Positions 30,022 through 39,349 of a stretch of DNA of 55,038 bases are shown here, piece by piece (the first letter of the stretch is position 1; each line of letters starts with the position of its first letter). Location of the stretch: the NCBI GenBank assembly GCA_036273515.1, contig DASUHM010000001.1:1-55038 (forward strand). Direction: 5' to 3'. The notes beneath the pieces are model-generated. The model was not told the DNA's origin and searched no databases. It saw nothing but the letters and a program-made list of their open reading frames with translations. The stretch is from Gaiellales bacterium (GTDB lineage Bacteria > Actinomycetota > Thermoleophilia > Gaiellales > JAICJC01). A program made the translations under genes and the position numbers.

Positions 30022-31863
30022 CTACCCGGAGGGACCGCCGTGGGCGGACACGATGTCCCACGTGATGTCGTCCCAGCGGCAGCGGCCGAGCAGCTCGCCC
30101 CGCCGCGGGACGTCCCGGCGCCGCTTCAGCACGAGCACGTCGGCGTCGGGTGGCGCCGGCCCGCCGTTCAGCGCCTGCAGCACCCACTCGTGCCGCGTTG
30201 CCTGGCTCGGCGACGTCTCGGCCAGCCATGAGCGGAAGCGGATCCGCAGGCGTGGCGTGCCGACGTACGAGAACGTCGCCCCGGTGCGGGCGAAGATCGC
30301 GCTCGCCAGCGGGCCTGCCAGCGCCTGGCGGGCGATCACCGCGACGCGCGTGTTCGCGTCGATCGGCAGACGGGTGCAGTCGAACGTCGTCTTGTAGGGC
30401 GCGCGCCACAGCGAGGCCGCGGCGAGCGGCGTCGACCCGCCGATCACGAGCGCCAGCAGGGCCACGCCCGCGAGGGCGGCGACGCGGCTGCGGCGGCCGA
30501 GGGCGGACACGGCGGCGTCGGCCGCCACGCCGGCCGGGACGCTGAGCCCAAGGACGACGAACGGCAGGTAGCGCAGCCAGCGCACGAGCGGCGTGGGGCC
30601 GCCGTGCTGGATGAAGGCATCCCACTGCCCGAGCGTCGCGCCGAACACGAGCGCGATCAACGGGACGGCGACCAGCACCGCGACGTCCGCGGCCGCCGGC
30701 GCGCGCCGGTGCCGGAGGATCAGGATGCCGGCGATCCCGAGCGGCACGCAGATCCCGAGAGCGACGAGCGCCTGGCCGACGCTCGGCTCCACCTGGCGGA
30801 TCGCCGTCAGCGGCACGAACCCGTGGTACCGCCGGTATGCGAGGCCCAGCGGGACGAGCCAGACCGACGCCGTGAGGGCGCTCGCCAGGACCGCGCGCCA
30901 CGCCCCCCACGCCCGGTGCGTCGCCGCGATCCCCGCGGTCCAGACCGCGCAGAAGACGCCGGCGGGCGGCGCGATCAGGAAGATCATGCCGCCCAGGAAC
31001 CCGACTCCCCACCAGGCCCGGCCGCGCTCCGCCCGCGCCGCCGTCACCGCCGCCCACAGCAGGACGGGCGAGAGCGCCAAGCCCAGATCGCGCGGCACCA
31101 TGGGCGCGAGCAGCGCCATGGCGGGCGTCATGGCCGGCACCGGGTCGCCGTGGAACGGCCCCAGCTCGAGCGCCGGCATCTGGAAGGCGAAGTCGGCCCG
31201 CAGGTCGGGCAGCCAGCCGAACGCGCCGGCCGTGAGGAACACGCCCACGGCCCACGTGGAGGCGGAGCGCTGGGCTCCGGTCGCGCGGGCGAGCAGCCAG
31301 ACCCCCACGCCGGCCGTCGCGATGCCGAGCACCTGCATCACCTCGATGCTGTCCGTCACCGTGCCCGGCAGCGCGGCGGCGATCCAGGCGACGATCGCGT
31401 GATACAGCCAGGGGTAGCCGTTGGGCTCGCCGGCGTAGAGGCCTCCGGGCGCCGCCGCCCCCGCGCGCAGCTGGTCGGTCCAGCCCAGGTGCCAGATCAT
31501 GTCGCCGTGCGACGCGCGGATCTCGAGCGGCGAGAGGTGGAACGCCGGGGCCGTGAGGAGGATCGCCGCGCCGATCGCGACGACGACGGGGGCGACGACG
31601 GGCCTGCCGAAGCGGAGCGTCGGCCGCGCCCGCACGACCGCGGCGACGGCGACAAGGAGGCCGATGCCGGCCGTGATCGCGGTGCTGCCGAGGAGGCCGA
31701 CGCCCACGGCACCGATCGCCATCGCGAACCAGCCGAGCGCGCAGGCTGCGATCACGCCTGCGGCGATCCGTTCGGCGCCCGACCAGCCGGGCGCGAGCGC
31801 GCCGCCGACCACCCAGATCCATGCGGCGAGGATCAGCCCGGCGAGGACGGCGTCCGCGCTCAC
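30022..31863 (-). CDS. Large polytopic membrane protein, GT-C glycosyltransferase-like
   Basis: A 613-residue protein with about 12 hydrophobic helices over residues 1-470 and a soluble C-terminal part of about 140 residues. The first large loop contains ASHGDMIWHLGWTDQLRAG and EPNGYPWLYHAIVAW, an acidic loop followed by a Tyr/Pro/His motif as in GT-C mannosyl- or arabinosyltransferase-like proteins. I do not recognise a specific family. GTG 31863 is close behind the phosphatase gene stop (31867), so this is probably the third gene of a three-gene run from 35903. Confidence 0.65.
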   Translation of the reverse strand: MSADAVLAGLILAAWIWVVGGALAPGWSGAERIAAGVIAACALGWFAMAIGAVGVGLLGSTAITAGIGLLVAVAAVVRARPTLRFGRPVVAPVVVAIGAAILLTAPAFHLSPLEIRASHGDMIWHLGWTDQLRAGAAAPGGLYAGEPNGYPWLYHAIVAWIAAALPGTVTDSIEVMQVLGIATAGVGVWLLARATGAQRSASTWAVGVFLTAGAFGWLPDLRADFAFQMPALELGPFHGDPVPAMTPAMALLAPMVPRDLGLALSPVLLWAAVTAARAERGRAWWGVGFLGGMIFLIAPPAGVFCAVWTAGIAATHRAWGAWRAVLASALTASVWLVPLGLAYRRYHGFVPLTAIRQVEPSVGQALVALGICVPLGIAGILILRHRRAPAAADVAVLVAVPLIALVFGATLGQWDAFIQHGGPTPLVRWLRYLPFVVLGLSVPAGVAADAAVSALGRRSRVAALAGVALLALVIGGSTPLAAASLWRAPYKTTFDCTRLPIDANTRVAVIARQALAGPLASAIFARTGATFSYVGTPRLRIRFRSWLAETSPSQATRHEWVLQALNGGPAPPDADVLVLKRRRDVPRRGELLGRCRWDDITWDIVSAHGGPSG

Positions 31864-31866
31864 CGG

Positions 31867-33909
31867 TCAGATGCCCGCCGCGCGGCGGTCGTCCGCGGGC
31901 GCGAAGTCGAGCTGCAGGGGCGGGAACGCGTCGACGGCTTCAGCCTCGTCCACCTGGATCGCCCGCATGGTCAGCGACCGGCCGGCCGTGCCCGGGGGGT
32001 CGATCACGAGCATCCCGCCGCCGGGCCGGCCGAGCACGTGGCGGCGGGGGTCGAGCGTCGGGTCGGCGGGGTTGGATGCGGTCCAGAGGCCCGGCCGCAG
32101 CCCGGAGCAGATGAACTCGACGATCGAGAGCGACGCGGCCTGCCGCCGCCCGCGCGGGTCGGGGTGGTAGTGCATGCGAAGCCCGTGGGCGTCGCCGCTC
32201 ATGAGGACGACGCGGCGGCCGCCGAGCTGCACGTCCATGAAGCTGGTCATGGCCCGGCGGTACTCCTCCGGCCAGCCGGTGACGAAGCAGTCGTTGCTCG
32301 GCTTGTGGTCGCGTGGGTTCCAGCGGGTGGCGAAGATGTCCGCCGAGAAGACGACGAACATCGCCGCGTCGCTCGTCTCGAGGATTCCCTGCATCCACGC
32401 CAGCTGGTCGCGCCCGAGCTTGGTCTTGCCCGGCCGGTTCGGCGTCGTCACGGGATCCGCGTAGCGGCGGCCGTCGAGCGTCAGGCAGTGGACGTCGCCC
32501 ATGCGGAAGTCGAAGTAGCCGAGCGGCGCCGGATCGGCGTGGATCCGATTCCAGAGCTGCCACGTCCAGGGCTGGACGGTGGTGCGGTCGGCGTTGTTCT
32601 GGGGGCCGTAGTCGTGGTCGTCCATCGTGAACCCGACCGGGACGGCGGCCCGCAGACGGGCCCAGCGGGGATCGGCGAGCAGCCGGCCGAAGCGGTCGGC
32701 GAAGTAGTCGGGCGCCGCCGCGTAGCAGGCCTCGGCGGTGTTGTTCGGGTAGCCGATGTCGCCCTGGTAGACGAGCGCGGCCGGCTGGGCGGGGGCCGCC
32801 TCAAGCAGGCGCGCGTAGCCCGCGTTCGGCGGCGGCCCGGTCAGCTGCGCGCAGCTGACCGCCAGCAGCACGAGCGGGTCGGCGCCGGCGTACGGCCGGA
32901 CATGCTGCACGGCGGTGCGGACGGTCGCATCGCTCGTGGCTGACCGCAGCGTCGCCCGCCAGTACCGCTCGCCGGCGCCGGCGACGGGGATCCGGGCGGC
33001 GTGGGTGTACGGCGGCGGCCCGAGCCTCGCAGCCGGCACCGCCGTCGGGCCGGCGAGGGCCGGGTCGTCGCTCCATTCGATCGTGGCCGTTGCCGGGAAC
33101 GCGCTCCACACGCGCACGAGCGCGTGGCCGTCGCCGCTCGCGTCGACCTGGGGGATGCCGGTCAGGGCCATGATCGGGTGCGGCGGCGTCGGCGTGACCG
33201 GGCCGTCCGCCCCGAGCGCGTAGCGGCGCAGCTCGAGGCGGCATGCGTGCAGGTCGGGCGGATGGACGAGGAGGACGCCGCAGCCGCCCCGACCGGCCGC
33301 GAGGGCGGTGTCGAGCTGCGGCGACGGCTCGGCGTCGCCGTCGTGCCAGAGCGCCGCCTGCAGGCGGCCGCCCCGGGCGCGAACGCGCAGGTGGACGGTC
33401 ACGCCGGCCGGGATCGCGACCGCGGGCCGAGTCATCACCACCTGTCGCTGCTCCCGGCCGTAGTCGGCGACCACGAGCCGGCCCTCCTCGGCGGTGACGC
33501 CGACGAACTCGTACGGCCCGGCGCTTCGCAGCAGGAGGCCCGGTCGCAGGGCGGCGTGGGTGATCGAGAAGGTCGCGAGCTGCTCGCAGTCGCCGCAGTC
33601 GTGGTCGAGCAGGTGCACCGGCATGGGCTGGGCGGCGGCCGTGCCCACGAGCCCGCGCGGGACGGCGAAGACGGCCGTGCCGCCGGCGACGGACACCCGC
33701 CGATCGTGCAACGCGGCCCACTCGGCGCCCCATCCGCGTCCCGGCGCGGCGGCGGCGAAGTCGCGCGTGTAGCGATGGGCGGCGCGGCCCAGGACGGGCT
33801 CGGGAGCGCCGCCCCGGGTGAGCCGGCGCGCGGCCACGGCCGCCCCCGCAACGACCACGGCGCCGCCGGTCAGCGCCTGGGCCCGGGTCAGCCGGCGCGT
33901 CCCGCTCAC
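31867..33909 (-). CDS. PhoD-like metallophosphatase (alkaline phosphatase D family)
   Basis: A 680-residue protein. The N-terminus TRRLTRAQALTGGAVVVAGAAVAA looks like a Tat-type export signal. Residues about 40-270 are an unrecognised beta-rich region. A fibronectin-like segment follows (DGHALVRVWSAFPATATIEWSDDP), as usual before PhoD domains. The catalytic domain has LVYQGDIGYPNN, the characteristic FTMDDHDYGPQNNADRTT, FVVFSADIF and LMSGDAHGLRMHY. PhoD enzymes hydrolyse phosphodiesters or wall teichoic acid with a Ca/Fe centre outside the cell. GTG 33909 overlaps the upstream stop (GTGA). The long N-terminal addition is notable. Confidence 0.85.
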   Translation of the reverse strand: MSGTRRLTRAQALTGGAVVVAGAAVAARRLTRGGAPEPVLGRAAHRYTRDFAAAAPGRGWGAEWAALHDRRVSVAGGTAVFAVPRGLVGTAAAQPMPVHLLDHDCGDCEQLATFSITHAALRPGLLLRSAGPYEFVGVTAEEGRLVVADYGREQRQVVMTRPAVAIPAGVTVHLRVRARGGRLQAALWHDGDAEPSPQLDTALAAGRGGCGVLLVHPPDLHACRLELRRYALGADGPVTPTPPHPIMALTGIPQVDASGDGHALVRVWSAFPATATIEWSDDPALAGPTAVPAARLGPPPYTHAARIPVAGAGERYWRATLRSATSDATVRTAVQHVRPYAGADPLVLLAVSCAQLTGPPPNAGYARLLEAAPAQPAALVYQGDIGYPNNTAEACYAAAPDYFADRFGRLLADPRWARLRAAVPVGFTMDDHDYGPQNNADRTTVQPWTWQLWNRIHADPAPLGYFDFRMGDVHCLTLDGRRYADPVTTPNRPGKTKLGRDQLAWMQGILETSDAAMFVVFSADIFATRWNPRDHKPSNDCFVTGWPEEYRRAMTSFMDVQLGGRRVVLMSGDAHGLRMHYHPDPRGRRQAASLSIVEFICSGLRPGLWTASNPADPTLDPRRHVLGRPGGGMLVIDPPGTAGRSLTMRAIQVDEAEAVDAFPPLQLDFAPADDRRAAGI

Positions 33910-35903
33910 GGGAACGGCGTCCGTCGGCAGGTGTACCCGGGAGCGCCGTCCGGGCGGACCCCGCCGCGCCCCGCTCCCTGCCCCACGTGGCGATAGACCC
34001 GAACGGCGCCCACCTGGCGCACGAACGCCAGCCCGGGCGCGTGGGCGAAGGCAGCCCAGCCGGCCGCCTTGCCGCGGCCGACGAGCAGGTAGTCGACGTG
34101 CTCCGCGTCCAGGAACCCGGGGTGGGCGGCCGGGTGGGCCAGATACTGGCGGGCAAGGTGGGTCAGCCGCACCGTGCTGCGCAGGATTGCCGGGCGCAGG
34201 AACGGCGCCATCCCCTCGAGGATGTCCGCCCGGCCCGTCAGCGCCTGGAACGCCCCCTTGCTCGTGACCGTGGGCAGGATGCGGGCGTTGCACGGGGTTG
34301 CGATCCGCGCTGCGGCGATGTAGTCGGCCGTTCCGGCGCCGGTGGCGACGTCGCCGCGCACCTGGCCCGGGCCCGCCGCCAGCAGCACGAGCACGGCCAG
34401 GACGGCGGCGACGACCGCCGACGCCCGGGTGCCTGCGCCTCCCAGCCGGGCGAGGCCGGTATCGAGCACCGCCAGGGCCACCAGCATCACGGGGATCGAC
34501 GCGTACTCGAAAAGTCTGCGTTCGCCGAACGTGGCGGGAACGTACAACGACTGCCGGTACGAAAACGCCAGTGCGACGGCGAGCAGGACGGCCTCGAGCG
34601 CGACGGCCGCAAGGACGGCCAGGCGCAGCCCCGGGGCCCCCCACACGAGCACGACGGCCACGGCGACGGCCGTCGCGACGAGCGCCGCGAGCAGCCCCGC
34701 GCCCTGGGTCGTCCACCCGGTCGCAGCGTCCACCAGCTCGCTGATCGTGGTCGTCGGCGGCTCGTACCAGCGCGCGTGGCTCTTCGGCTTCGGCAGCAGG
34801 AAGCGGTTGTCCGCGTACGCGGTGGGGTCGTAGCGGCCCAGGAAGAGGACGTACCCACCGCCGGATGCGCCCTGGAGGCCGATCTCGCCGTGCGACGGCC
34901 CCAGCAGCACGATCGCGGTGACCCCTGCGGTCGCCAGGATGACGCCCATCGCCGCCAGCGCCGGCCGGCGGGTCTCGCGCCGCCCGAGCTCGAGGAACGC
35001 GTAGGCGAGCAGGAACGCGACGGCGACGCCCGCCGGGATCGCGTGCGTGAGCCCGGCGGCCGCGAGCACGAGCCCCGTCGCCACCCGGGCCGCCCGGCCG
35101 GCCTCGCCCCGCAGGCACGGAAGTGCCATCGCGGCCCCGATCACGGCGACCGCCCGGCCCATGTCCTCGTCCTGGAAGAAGGTCAGCTTGGCGATGCCGT
35201 CGGCGTTCAGGGAGATCCCGAGCGGCAGGTGCGCGCCGGCGATCCCGAGCAGCGGCAACAGGGGCGCGGTCTTCCGCAGGCCGAGCTCCCACCCGAGCGC
35301 GAAGAGGCCGACGGCGTATCCGCTGACGGCCAGCCAGAGCGCCGTCGCCATCCCCGCCAGCGGGTGGGCGGCGAAGACGAACGAGAGCTCGCCGGTGAAG
35401 GCGTTTCCGACGATCTTGGTGACCGCGGGCGGGTGCAGGACGCCCCATTGCAGCGAGGCGGCCGGGACGTGGCCGACGGCCGCCAGCTCGAGGCCGTCCG
35501 CCCAGTAGCGCCACGCCCCGTGCACCGGCGCGACCGGAACCATCAGGCGCGCGGCGGCGATCGCCACGATCACGGCGGCGCCGACGATGAGCGGGCCCGG
35601 CGCGGCCCGCACCTGCGCGCGGGCGTCGTCGGCGAGCGCCCGCAGCGGCCGGCAGCGGCGGCCCGCGGCGACCGCCAGCGCGGCAGTGACGATGAGCAGT
35701 GCCGCTGCAGTCACGACGGGGTCGAAGACATGCCCGACCACCAGCAGCGTCGGCGTGAGCGCGGCGACCGCATAGCCGAGGCCGAACACCGACGCGACCC
35801 GCGTCGGCAGGGTGACCGCGCCCGGGGGATAGACGGCCGCCGAGGCCGGCGCGCCGGCCGCGAGCACGAGGGTCGCGACCAGCACCGCGGCGACGATGCT
35901 CAC
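33906..35903 (-). CDS. Large polytopic membrane protein, GT-C-like
   Basis: A 665-residue protein starting at GTG 35903, with a signal-like first helix and about 12 further membrane helices up to residue 520, then a C-terminal soluble part of about 140 residues. The loop AWRYWADGLELAAVGHVP ... GVLHPPAVTKIVGNAF resembles the acidic first loop of GT-C proteins. Overall plan and size match the protein at 30022-31863, although I do not see close sequence similarity. It is the first gene of a run with the PhoD-like phosphatase and that second membrane protein. No precise function is claimed. Confidence 0.65.
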   Translation of the reverse strand: MSIVAAVLVATLVLAAGAPASAAVYPPGAVTLPTRVASVFGLGYAVAALTPTLLVVGHVFDPVVTAAALLIVTAALAVAAGRRCRPLRALADDARAQVRAAPGPLIVGAAVIVAIAAARLMVPVAPVHGAWRYWADGLELAAVGHVPAASLQWGVLHPPAVTKIVGNAFTGELSFVFAAHPLAGMATALWLAVSGYAVGLFALGWELGLRKTAPLLPLLGIAGAHLPLGISLNADGIAKLTFFQDEDMGRAVAVIGAAMALPCLRGEAGRAARVATGLVLAAAGLTHAIPAGVAVAFLLAYAFLELGRRETRRPALAAMGVILATAGVTAIVLLGPSHGEIGLQGASGGGYVLFLGRYDPTAYADNRFLLPKPKSHARWYEPPTTTISELVDAATGWTTQGAGLLAALVATAVAVAVVLVWGAPGLRLAVLAAVALEAVLLAVALAFSYRQSLYVPATFGERRLFEYASIPVMLVALAVLDTGLARLGGAGTRASAVVAAVLAVLVLLAAGPGQVRGDVATGAGTADYIAAARIATPCNARILPTVTSKGAFQALTGRADILEGMAPFLRPAILRSTVRLTHLARQYLAHPAAHPGFLDAEHVDYLLVGRGKAAGWAAFAHAPGLAFVRQVGAVRVYRHVGQGAGRGGVRPDGAPGYTCRRTPFP

Positions 35904-35984
35904 GGCACCCGCCGCGGGACGCAGGTCGGGATCGGCACCGCATGAGCCTACCGCCGGGCCGCGACCGGCGGGCCGCCCGTCGGG

Positions 35985-35990
35985 TACGCT
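35985..35990 (+). promoter_or_regulatory. mqnC: -10-like hexamer TACGCT for mqnC
   Basis: TACGCT ends 6 bases before GTG 35997, in the 93-base divergent gap; this fits a leaderless mqnC mRNA. Confidence 0.5.
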
Positions 35991-35996
35991 TGGACC

Positions 35997-37100
35997 GTGA
36001 GCGCGACCGCCGACGCACCCACGGTCTCCGAGGCGCTCGACCGGGCCCTCTCCGGCGAGCGGATCACCGACGAGGACGCCTGCGCGCTCCTGCGCTCCCG
36101 CGACCTGGTCGCCGTCGGCCGGGCCGCCAACGAGCTCCGCAACCGGGCCGTCGAGCCGGGCGTGGTCACGTTCATCGTCGACCGCAACCTGAACTACTCG
36201 AACATCTGCTACACCGACTGCGAGTTCTGCGCCTTCTACCGTCGGCCCGGCGACACCCGCGAGGGCTACGTCCTGCCGCGGGCGGTGATCTTCAAGAAGA
36301 TCGAGGAGACGCTCGCGCTGGGCGGGACGGCGCTCCTGATGCAGGGCGGCCACAATCCCGATCTGGGCATCGACTGGTACGAGGACCTCTTCAAGGCGAT
36401 CAAGGCCCGCTACCCGATCCACCTGCACGCGCTCTCGCCGAGCGAGATCCAGCACATCGCCCGCAAGGCCCGGCTGACCCCGTCCGAGACGCTGGGGCGG
36501 CTGCGCGACGCCGGCCTCGACTCGGTCCCGGGCGGCGGCGCCGAGATCCTGGTCGACCGCGTCCGCACGATCATCTCGCCGAAGAAGACGACCTCGGACG
36601 AGTGGCTGCAGATCATGCGCGCCGCCCACCGCCTGGGGATGAGCACCACCGCCACGATGATGTGGGGCCACGTCGAGACGCTCGAGGAGCGGGTGGAGCA
36701 CATGCGCCGCATCCGGGAGCTGCAGGACGAGATGCACGGGTTCCGGGCGTTCATCTCGTGGACGTACCAGCCCGACCACACCGCGCTCGCGCCCCAGGTG
36801 ACCTGGACGCCGACGAGCTTCGACTACCTGCTCATGCAGGCGGTCAGCCGGATCTACCTTTCAAACGTCGAGCACATCCAGTCGTCGTGGGTGACGCAGG
36901 GGATGAAGATCGGCCAGGTCGCGCTCGCGTTCGGGGCCGACGACATGGGGTCGATCATGATCGAGGAGAACGTCGTCTCGGCGGCCGGCACCACCCACCG
37001 GGCCTCCACCGAGGACTTCGTCCACACGATCCGAAACGCGGGCTACCGGGCCCGCCAGCGGGACACGCTCTACCGGCCCGTCCGCGACCACGCCGCCTGA
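35997..37100 (+). CDS. mqnC: Cyclic dehypoxanthine futalosine synthase (radical SAM)
   Basis: A 367-residue radical-SAM enzyme with CxxxCxxC at Cys71, Cys75 and Cys78 (CYTDCEFC), the same positions as in MqnE. MqnC traits are NLNYSNICYTDCEFCAFYR, MQGGHNPDLGIDWYEDLF, SPKKTTSDEWL and FISWTYQPDHT. It cyclises dehypoxanthine futalosine, the fourth step of the pathway; the MqnB and MqnD steps are not encoded here. The gene lies about 6 kb from mqnE-mqnA. A small SRPBCC gene follows after 7 bases and may be co-transcribed. Confidence 0.95.
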   Translation: MSATADAPTVSEALDRALSGERITDEDACALLRSRDLVAVGRAANELRNRAVEPGVVTFIVDRNLNYSNICYTDCEFCAFYRRPGDTREGYVLPRAVIFKKIEETLALGGTALLMQGGHNPDLGIDWYEDLFKAIKARYPIHLHALSPSEIQHIARKARLTPSETLGRLRDAGLDSVPGGGAEILVDRVRTIISPKKTTSDEWLQIMRAAHRLGMSTTATMMWGHVETLEERVEHMRRIRELQDEMHGFRAFISWTYQPDHTALAPQVTWTPTSFDYLLMQAVSRIYLSNVEHIQSSWVTQGMKIGQVALAFGADDMGSIMIEENVVSAAGTTHRASTEDFVHTIRNAGYRARQRDTLYRPVRDHAA

Positions 37101-37107
37101 GCGGGCC

Positions 37108-37521
37108 ATGCGGGTAACCGTCACCGGCACCTGCCCGGCGCCGCCCGAGGTCGTGTGGGAGTGGATCGCCGACCCGCACAAGCACCTGCGCATGCTGCCC
37201 GACGAGGTGCGGAACGGGCGCGTGCTCGAGAACGGCGACATCGCCTGCGAGCTGAACGCGATGGGGCGGTGCGAGCAGATGGTCGTCCGCGTGGTCGACA
37301 CCGACCCGCCGAACCGGCTGGTCGAGCGGAGGGTCGACGGCAACCGCGAGGGCTCGTCCGTGTTCGAGCTCGAGCCTGAGGGCGACCACGCGACCAAAGT
37401 CACCCTCACCTCCGAGGTGGACGTCCCCCGACTGCTCGCGGCCGTGGCGAGCGGGCCCGTGCGAAGCGCCCTCCAGACCCAGCTCCGCAACCTCGCGGTG
37501 CTGGTCGCCGCGGGCGAGTAG
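37108..37521 (+). CDS. SRPBCC (START/Bet v1-like) family protein
   Basis: A 137-residue protein with the helix-grip pattern: VTGTCPAPPEVVWEWIADPHKHLRMLPDEV at the N-terminus, six central strands (including ERRVDGNREGSSVFELEPEGDHATKVTLTSEV) and a long C-terminal helix. Such proteins bind a hydrophobic ligand in a cavity and include polyketide or quinone-handling proteins. Placement right after mqnC raises the possibility of binding a quinone-pathway intermediate, which is conjecture. The MFS gene follows after 15 bases. Confidence 0.75.
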   Translation: MRVTVTGTCPAPPEVVWEWIADPHKHLRMLPDEVRNGRVLENGDIACELNAMGRCEQMVVRVVDTDPPNRLVERRVDGNREGSSVFELEPEGDHATKVTLTSEVDVPRLLAAVASGPVRSALQTQLRNLAVLVAAGE

Positions 37522-37536
37522 CTCCGCCGGCCCGGG

Positions 37537-38748
37537 GTGCGACGCCTGCTGCGGCACCGCGACGCCCGCCTCCTGGTGGTGGGGCAGACGCTCTCCGTGT
37601 TCGGCGACCGGGCCATGTTCCTCGCCCTGGGCGTGTGGGTGAAGGAGCTCACCGGCTCGAGCGCCGCCGCCGGCCTCGTCTTCTTCGCCTACGCCGCTCC
37701 CGGGCTCGTCTCGCCGCTCTTCGGCGCGGTCGTCGACCGGGTGCGGGGACGCCCGCTGATGATCGGCCTGAACCTGGCCGGCGCGATCGTCCTGGCGCCC
37801 CTGGTGGGCGTTCACGGCCGCGGCCAGCTGTGGCTGATCTACATGGTGACGCTCGTCTACGGCGCGATCGCGTGGATGTTCTACTCGGCCCAGTCGGCCT
37901 ACCTGACGCGCCTGCTGCCGCCCGAGCTGCTCGGCGACGCCAACGCGACCCTCCAGGTGACGGGCGAGGGCATGCGCCTGTTCGCGCCCCTCGTCGGCGC
38001 AGGGCTCTTCGCCGCCTTCGGCGGGCCGACCGTGGCGGCGCTCGACGCGGCCACGTTCCTCCTTGCCGCCCTGTCGCTGGTCGCCATCCACCACCGCGAG
38101 CAGCGGCCGGTGCCCTCCGAGCACCACCTGCGCGCCCAGATGGCCGCCGGGGCCCGGCACATCGCCGCCTCGCCGGGGCTGCTTCGGATCGTGACGGCCA
38201 CGGCGGTCGTGATGCTGGTCGTCGGGTTCACGGAGACGCTCGTCTTCTCGGTGATCCAGCATGGCCTGCACCGCTCGCCCGCGTTCTTCGGCGTGCTCAG
38301 CTCGGCCCAGGGCGTCGGGGCGGTCGGCGGTGGAATCGTCGCCGGGGTCATGCTGCGCCGCCACGGCGACGGCCGCGTGATGGGCCTCGGGATGCTGCTC
38401 TTCGCGGTCGGGGCGGCGTCGATGCTCGTCCCCCGGGTCGGCGTCGTCCTGGTCGGGTTCGCCATCGCCGGGTGCGGCATCTCGTGGGCGGTCGTCGGCT
38501 ACGTGACCGCCGTCCAGCTGCGCACGCCGGCGCCGCTGCAGGGCCGGGTGAGCTCCGCCGCGGACGTGCTCATCGGCGTCCCCCAGACCGTCTCGATCGC
38601 GCTCGGCGCGGGCCTCGTCGGCATCGTCGACTACCGGGCGCTGGTCGCGCTCATGGCGGCGGTGACGGTCGCCTGCGGCGCCTACCTCGCCACCGTACAT
38701 TTGCCGCCTCCAAGCGACGGGCTCGTGCGCGCGGGGGACGCTGGCTAA
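37537..38748 (+). CDS. Major facilitator superfamily transporter (MFS_3/enterobactin-exporter-like)
   Basis: A 403-residue protein with about 12 membrane helices and a central cytoplasmic loop near residues 185-210 (HHREQRPVPSEHHLRAQMAAGARHIAASPGLLR). The helix 2-3 loop GAVVDRVRGRPLMIGLNL is the MFS signature, and the sequence VVGQTLSVFGDRAMFLALGVW at the start is typical of the MFS_3 group. The substrate is unknown. It starts at GTG 37537 close behind the SRPBCC gene. Its TAA stop is part of the -10-like hexamer of the following DedA gene. Confidence 0.87.
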   Translation: MRRLLRHRDARLLVVGQTLSVFGDRAMFLALGVWVKELTGSSAAAGLVFFAYAAPGLVSPLFGAVVDRVRGRPLMIGLNLAGAIVLAPLVGVHGRGQLWLIYMVTLVYGAIAWMFYSAQSAYLTRLLPPELLGDANATLQVTGEGMRLFAPLVGAGLFAAFGGPTVAALDAATFLLAALSLVAIHHREQRPVPSEHHLRAQMAAGARHIAASPGLLRIVTATAVVMLVVGFTETLVFSVIQHGLHRSPAFFGVLSSAQGVGAVGGGIVAGVMLRRHGDGRVMGLGMLLFAVGAASMLVPRVGVVLVGFAIAGCGISWAVVGYVTAVQLRTPAPLQGRVSSAADVLIGVPQTVSIALGAGLVGIVDYRALVALMAAVTVACGAYLATVHLPPPSDGLVRAGDAG

Positions 38749-38751
38749 CCT
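38746..38751 (+). promoter_or_regulatory. -10-like hexamer TAACCT for the DedA gene, overlapping a stop codon
   Basis: TAACCT begins with the MFS stop TAA and ends 7 bases before ATG 38759. Confidence 0.4.
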
Positions 38752-38758
38752 CTCGCGG

Positions 38759-39349
38759 ATGGAATCGCTCACCCACCAGCTGCAGACGTTCATCGCCGAC
38801 CACGGTCTCGAGGCAGTGTTCATCCTGATGGTGCTCGAGAGCGCCTGCATCCCGGTGCCGAGCGAGGTGACGATGATCTACGCCGGCTACCTGGTCTCGC
38901 AGGGAAGCATGAGCTTCGCCGCCGCCGTGATCGTGGGCACCGTCGCGAACCTGATCGGCTCGCTCATCGCGTGGGCGGCGGGCGCCTACGGCGTCGACGC
39001 CTGGCTCATGCGCACCGAGCACAACCGCCACCGGGTCGCGCGCGCACACGACTGGTTCGAGCGCTACGGCACGCCGACGGTGTTCTTCGCGCGCCTGCTG
39101 CCCGTGGTGCGCACGTTCATCTCGCTGCCCGCGGGCGTCGCCCGGATGCCGCTCGGGCGCTTTTCCGTCCTGACCGTGCTCGGCACGCTGCCCTGGTGCA
39201 TCATGCTGGTCGCGATCGGCAACGTGGCGGGCACGCACTGGGACGAGTGGCACCGCCGATTCGGCTACCTCGACTACGTCGTCGTGGCCGCCGCGATCGC
39301 CGTCGCGGCCTGGCTGGTACTGCGTCAGCGGCGCGAGGCCCGCCAGTAG
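38759..39349 (+). CDS. DedA-family (SNARE-associated/VTT domain) membrane protein
   Basis: A 196-residue protein with four to five hydrophobic segments, including re-entrant loops. DedA hallmarks are LESACIPVPSEVTMIYAGYL near 23-42, and the F-x-R-x-x-P-x-x-R-x-x-x-x-x-x-A-G motif as FFARLLPVVRTFISLPAGVARMP near 107-129. These proteins are implicated in flipping undecaprenyl phosphate or phospholipids and support envelope integrity. It neighbours sugar-nucleotide and DUF354 genes. The DegT gene's promoter hexamer starts at its stop. Confidence 0.9.
   Translation: MESLTHQLQTFIADHGLEAVFILMVLESACIPVPSEVTMIYAGYLVSQGSMSFAAAVIVGTVANLIGSLIAWAAGAYGVDAWLMRTEHNRHRVARAHDWFERYGTPTVFFARLLPVVRTFISLPAGVARMPLGRFSVLTVLGTLPWCIMLVAIGNVAGTHWDEWHRRFGYLDYVVVAAAIAVAAWLVLRQRREARQ

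Noticed and set aside
33910-36018. Upstream extension of the PhoD-like gene frame and matching long plus-strand frames
   Set aside because: These are shadows of the polytopic membrane protein gene at 33906-35903; the PhoD protein begins at the GTGA overlap at 33909.
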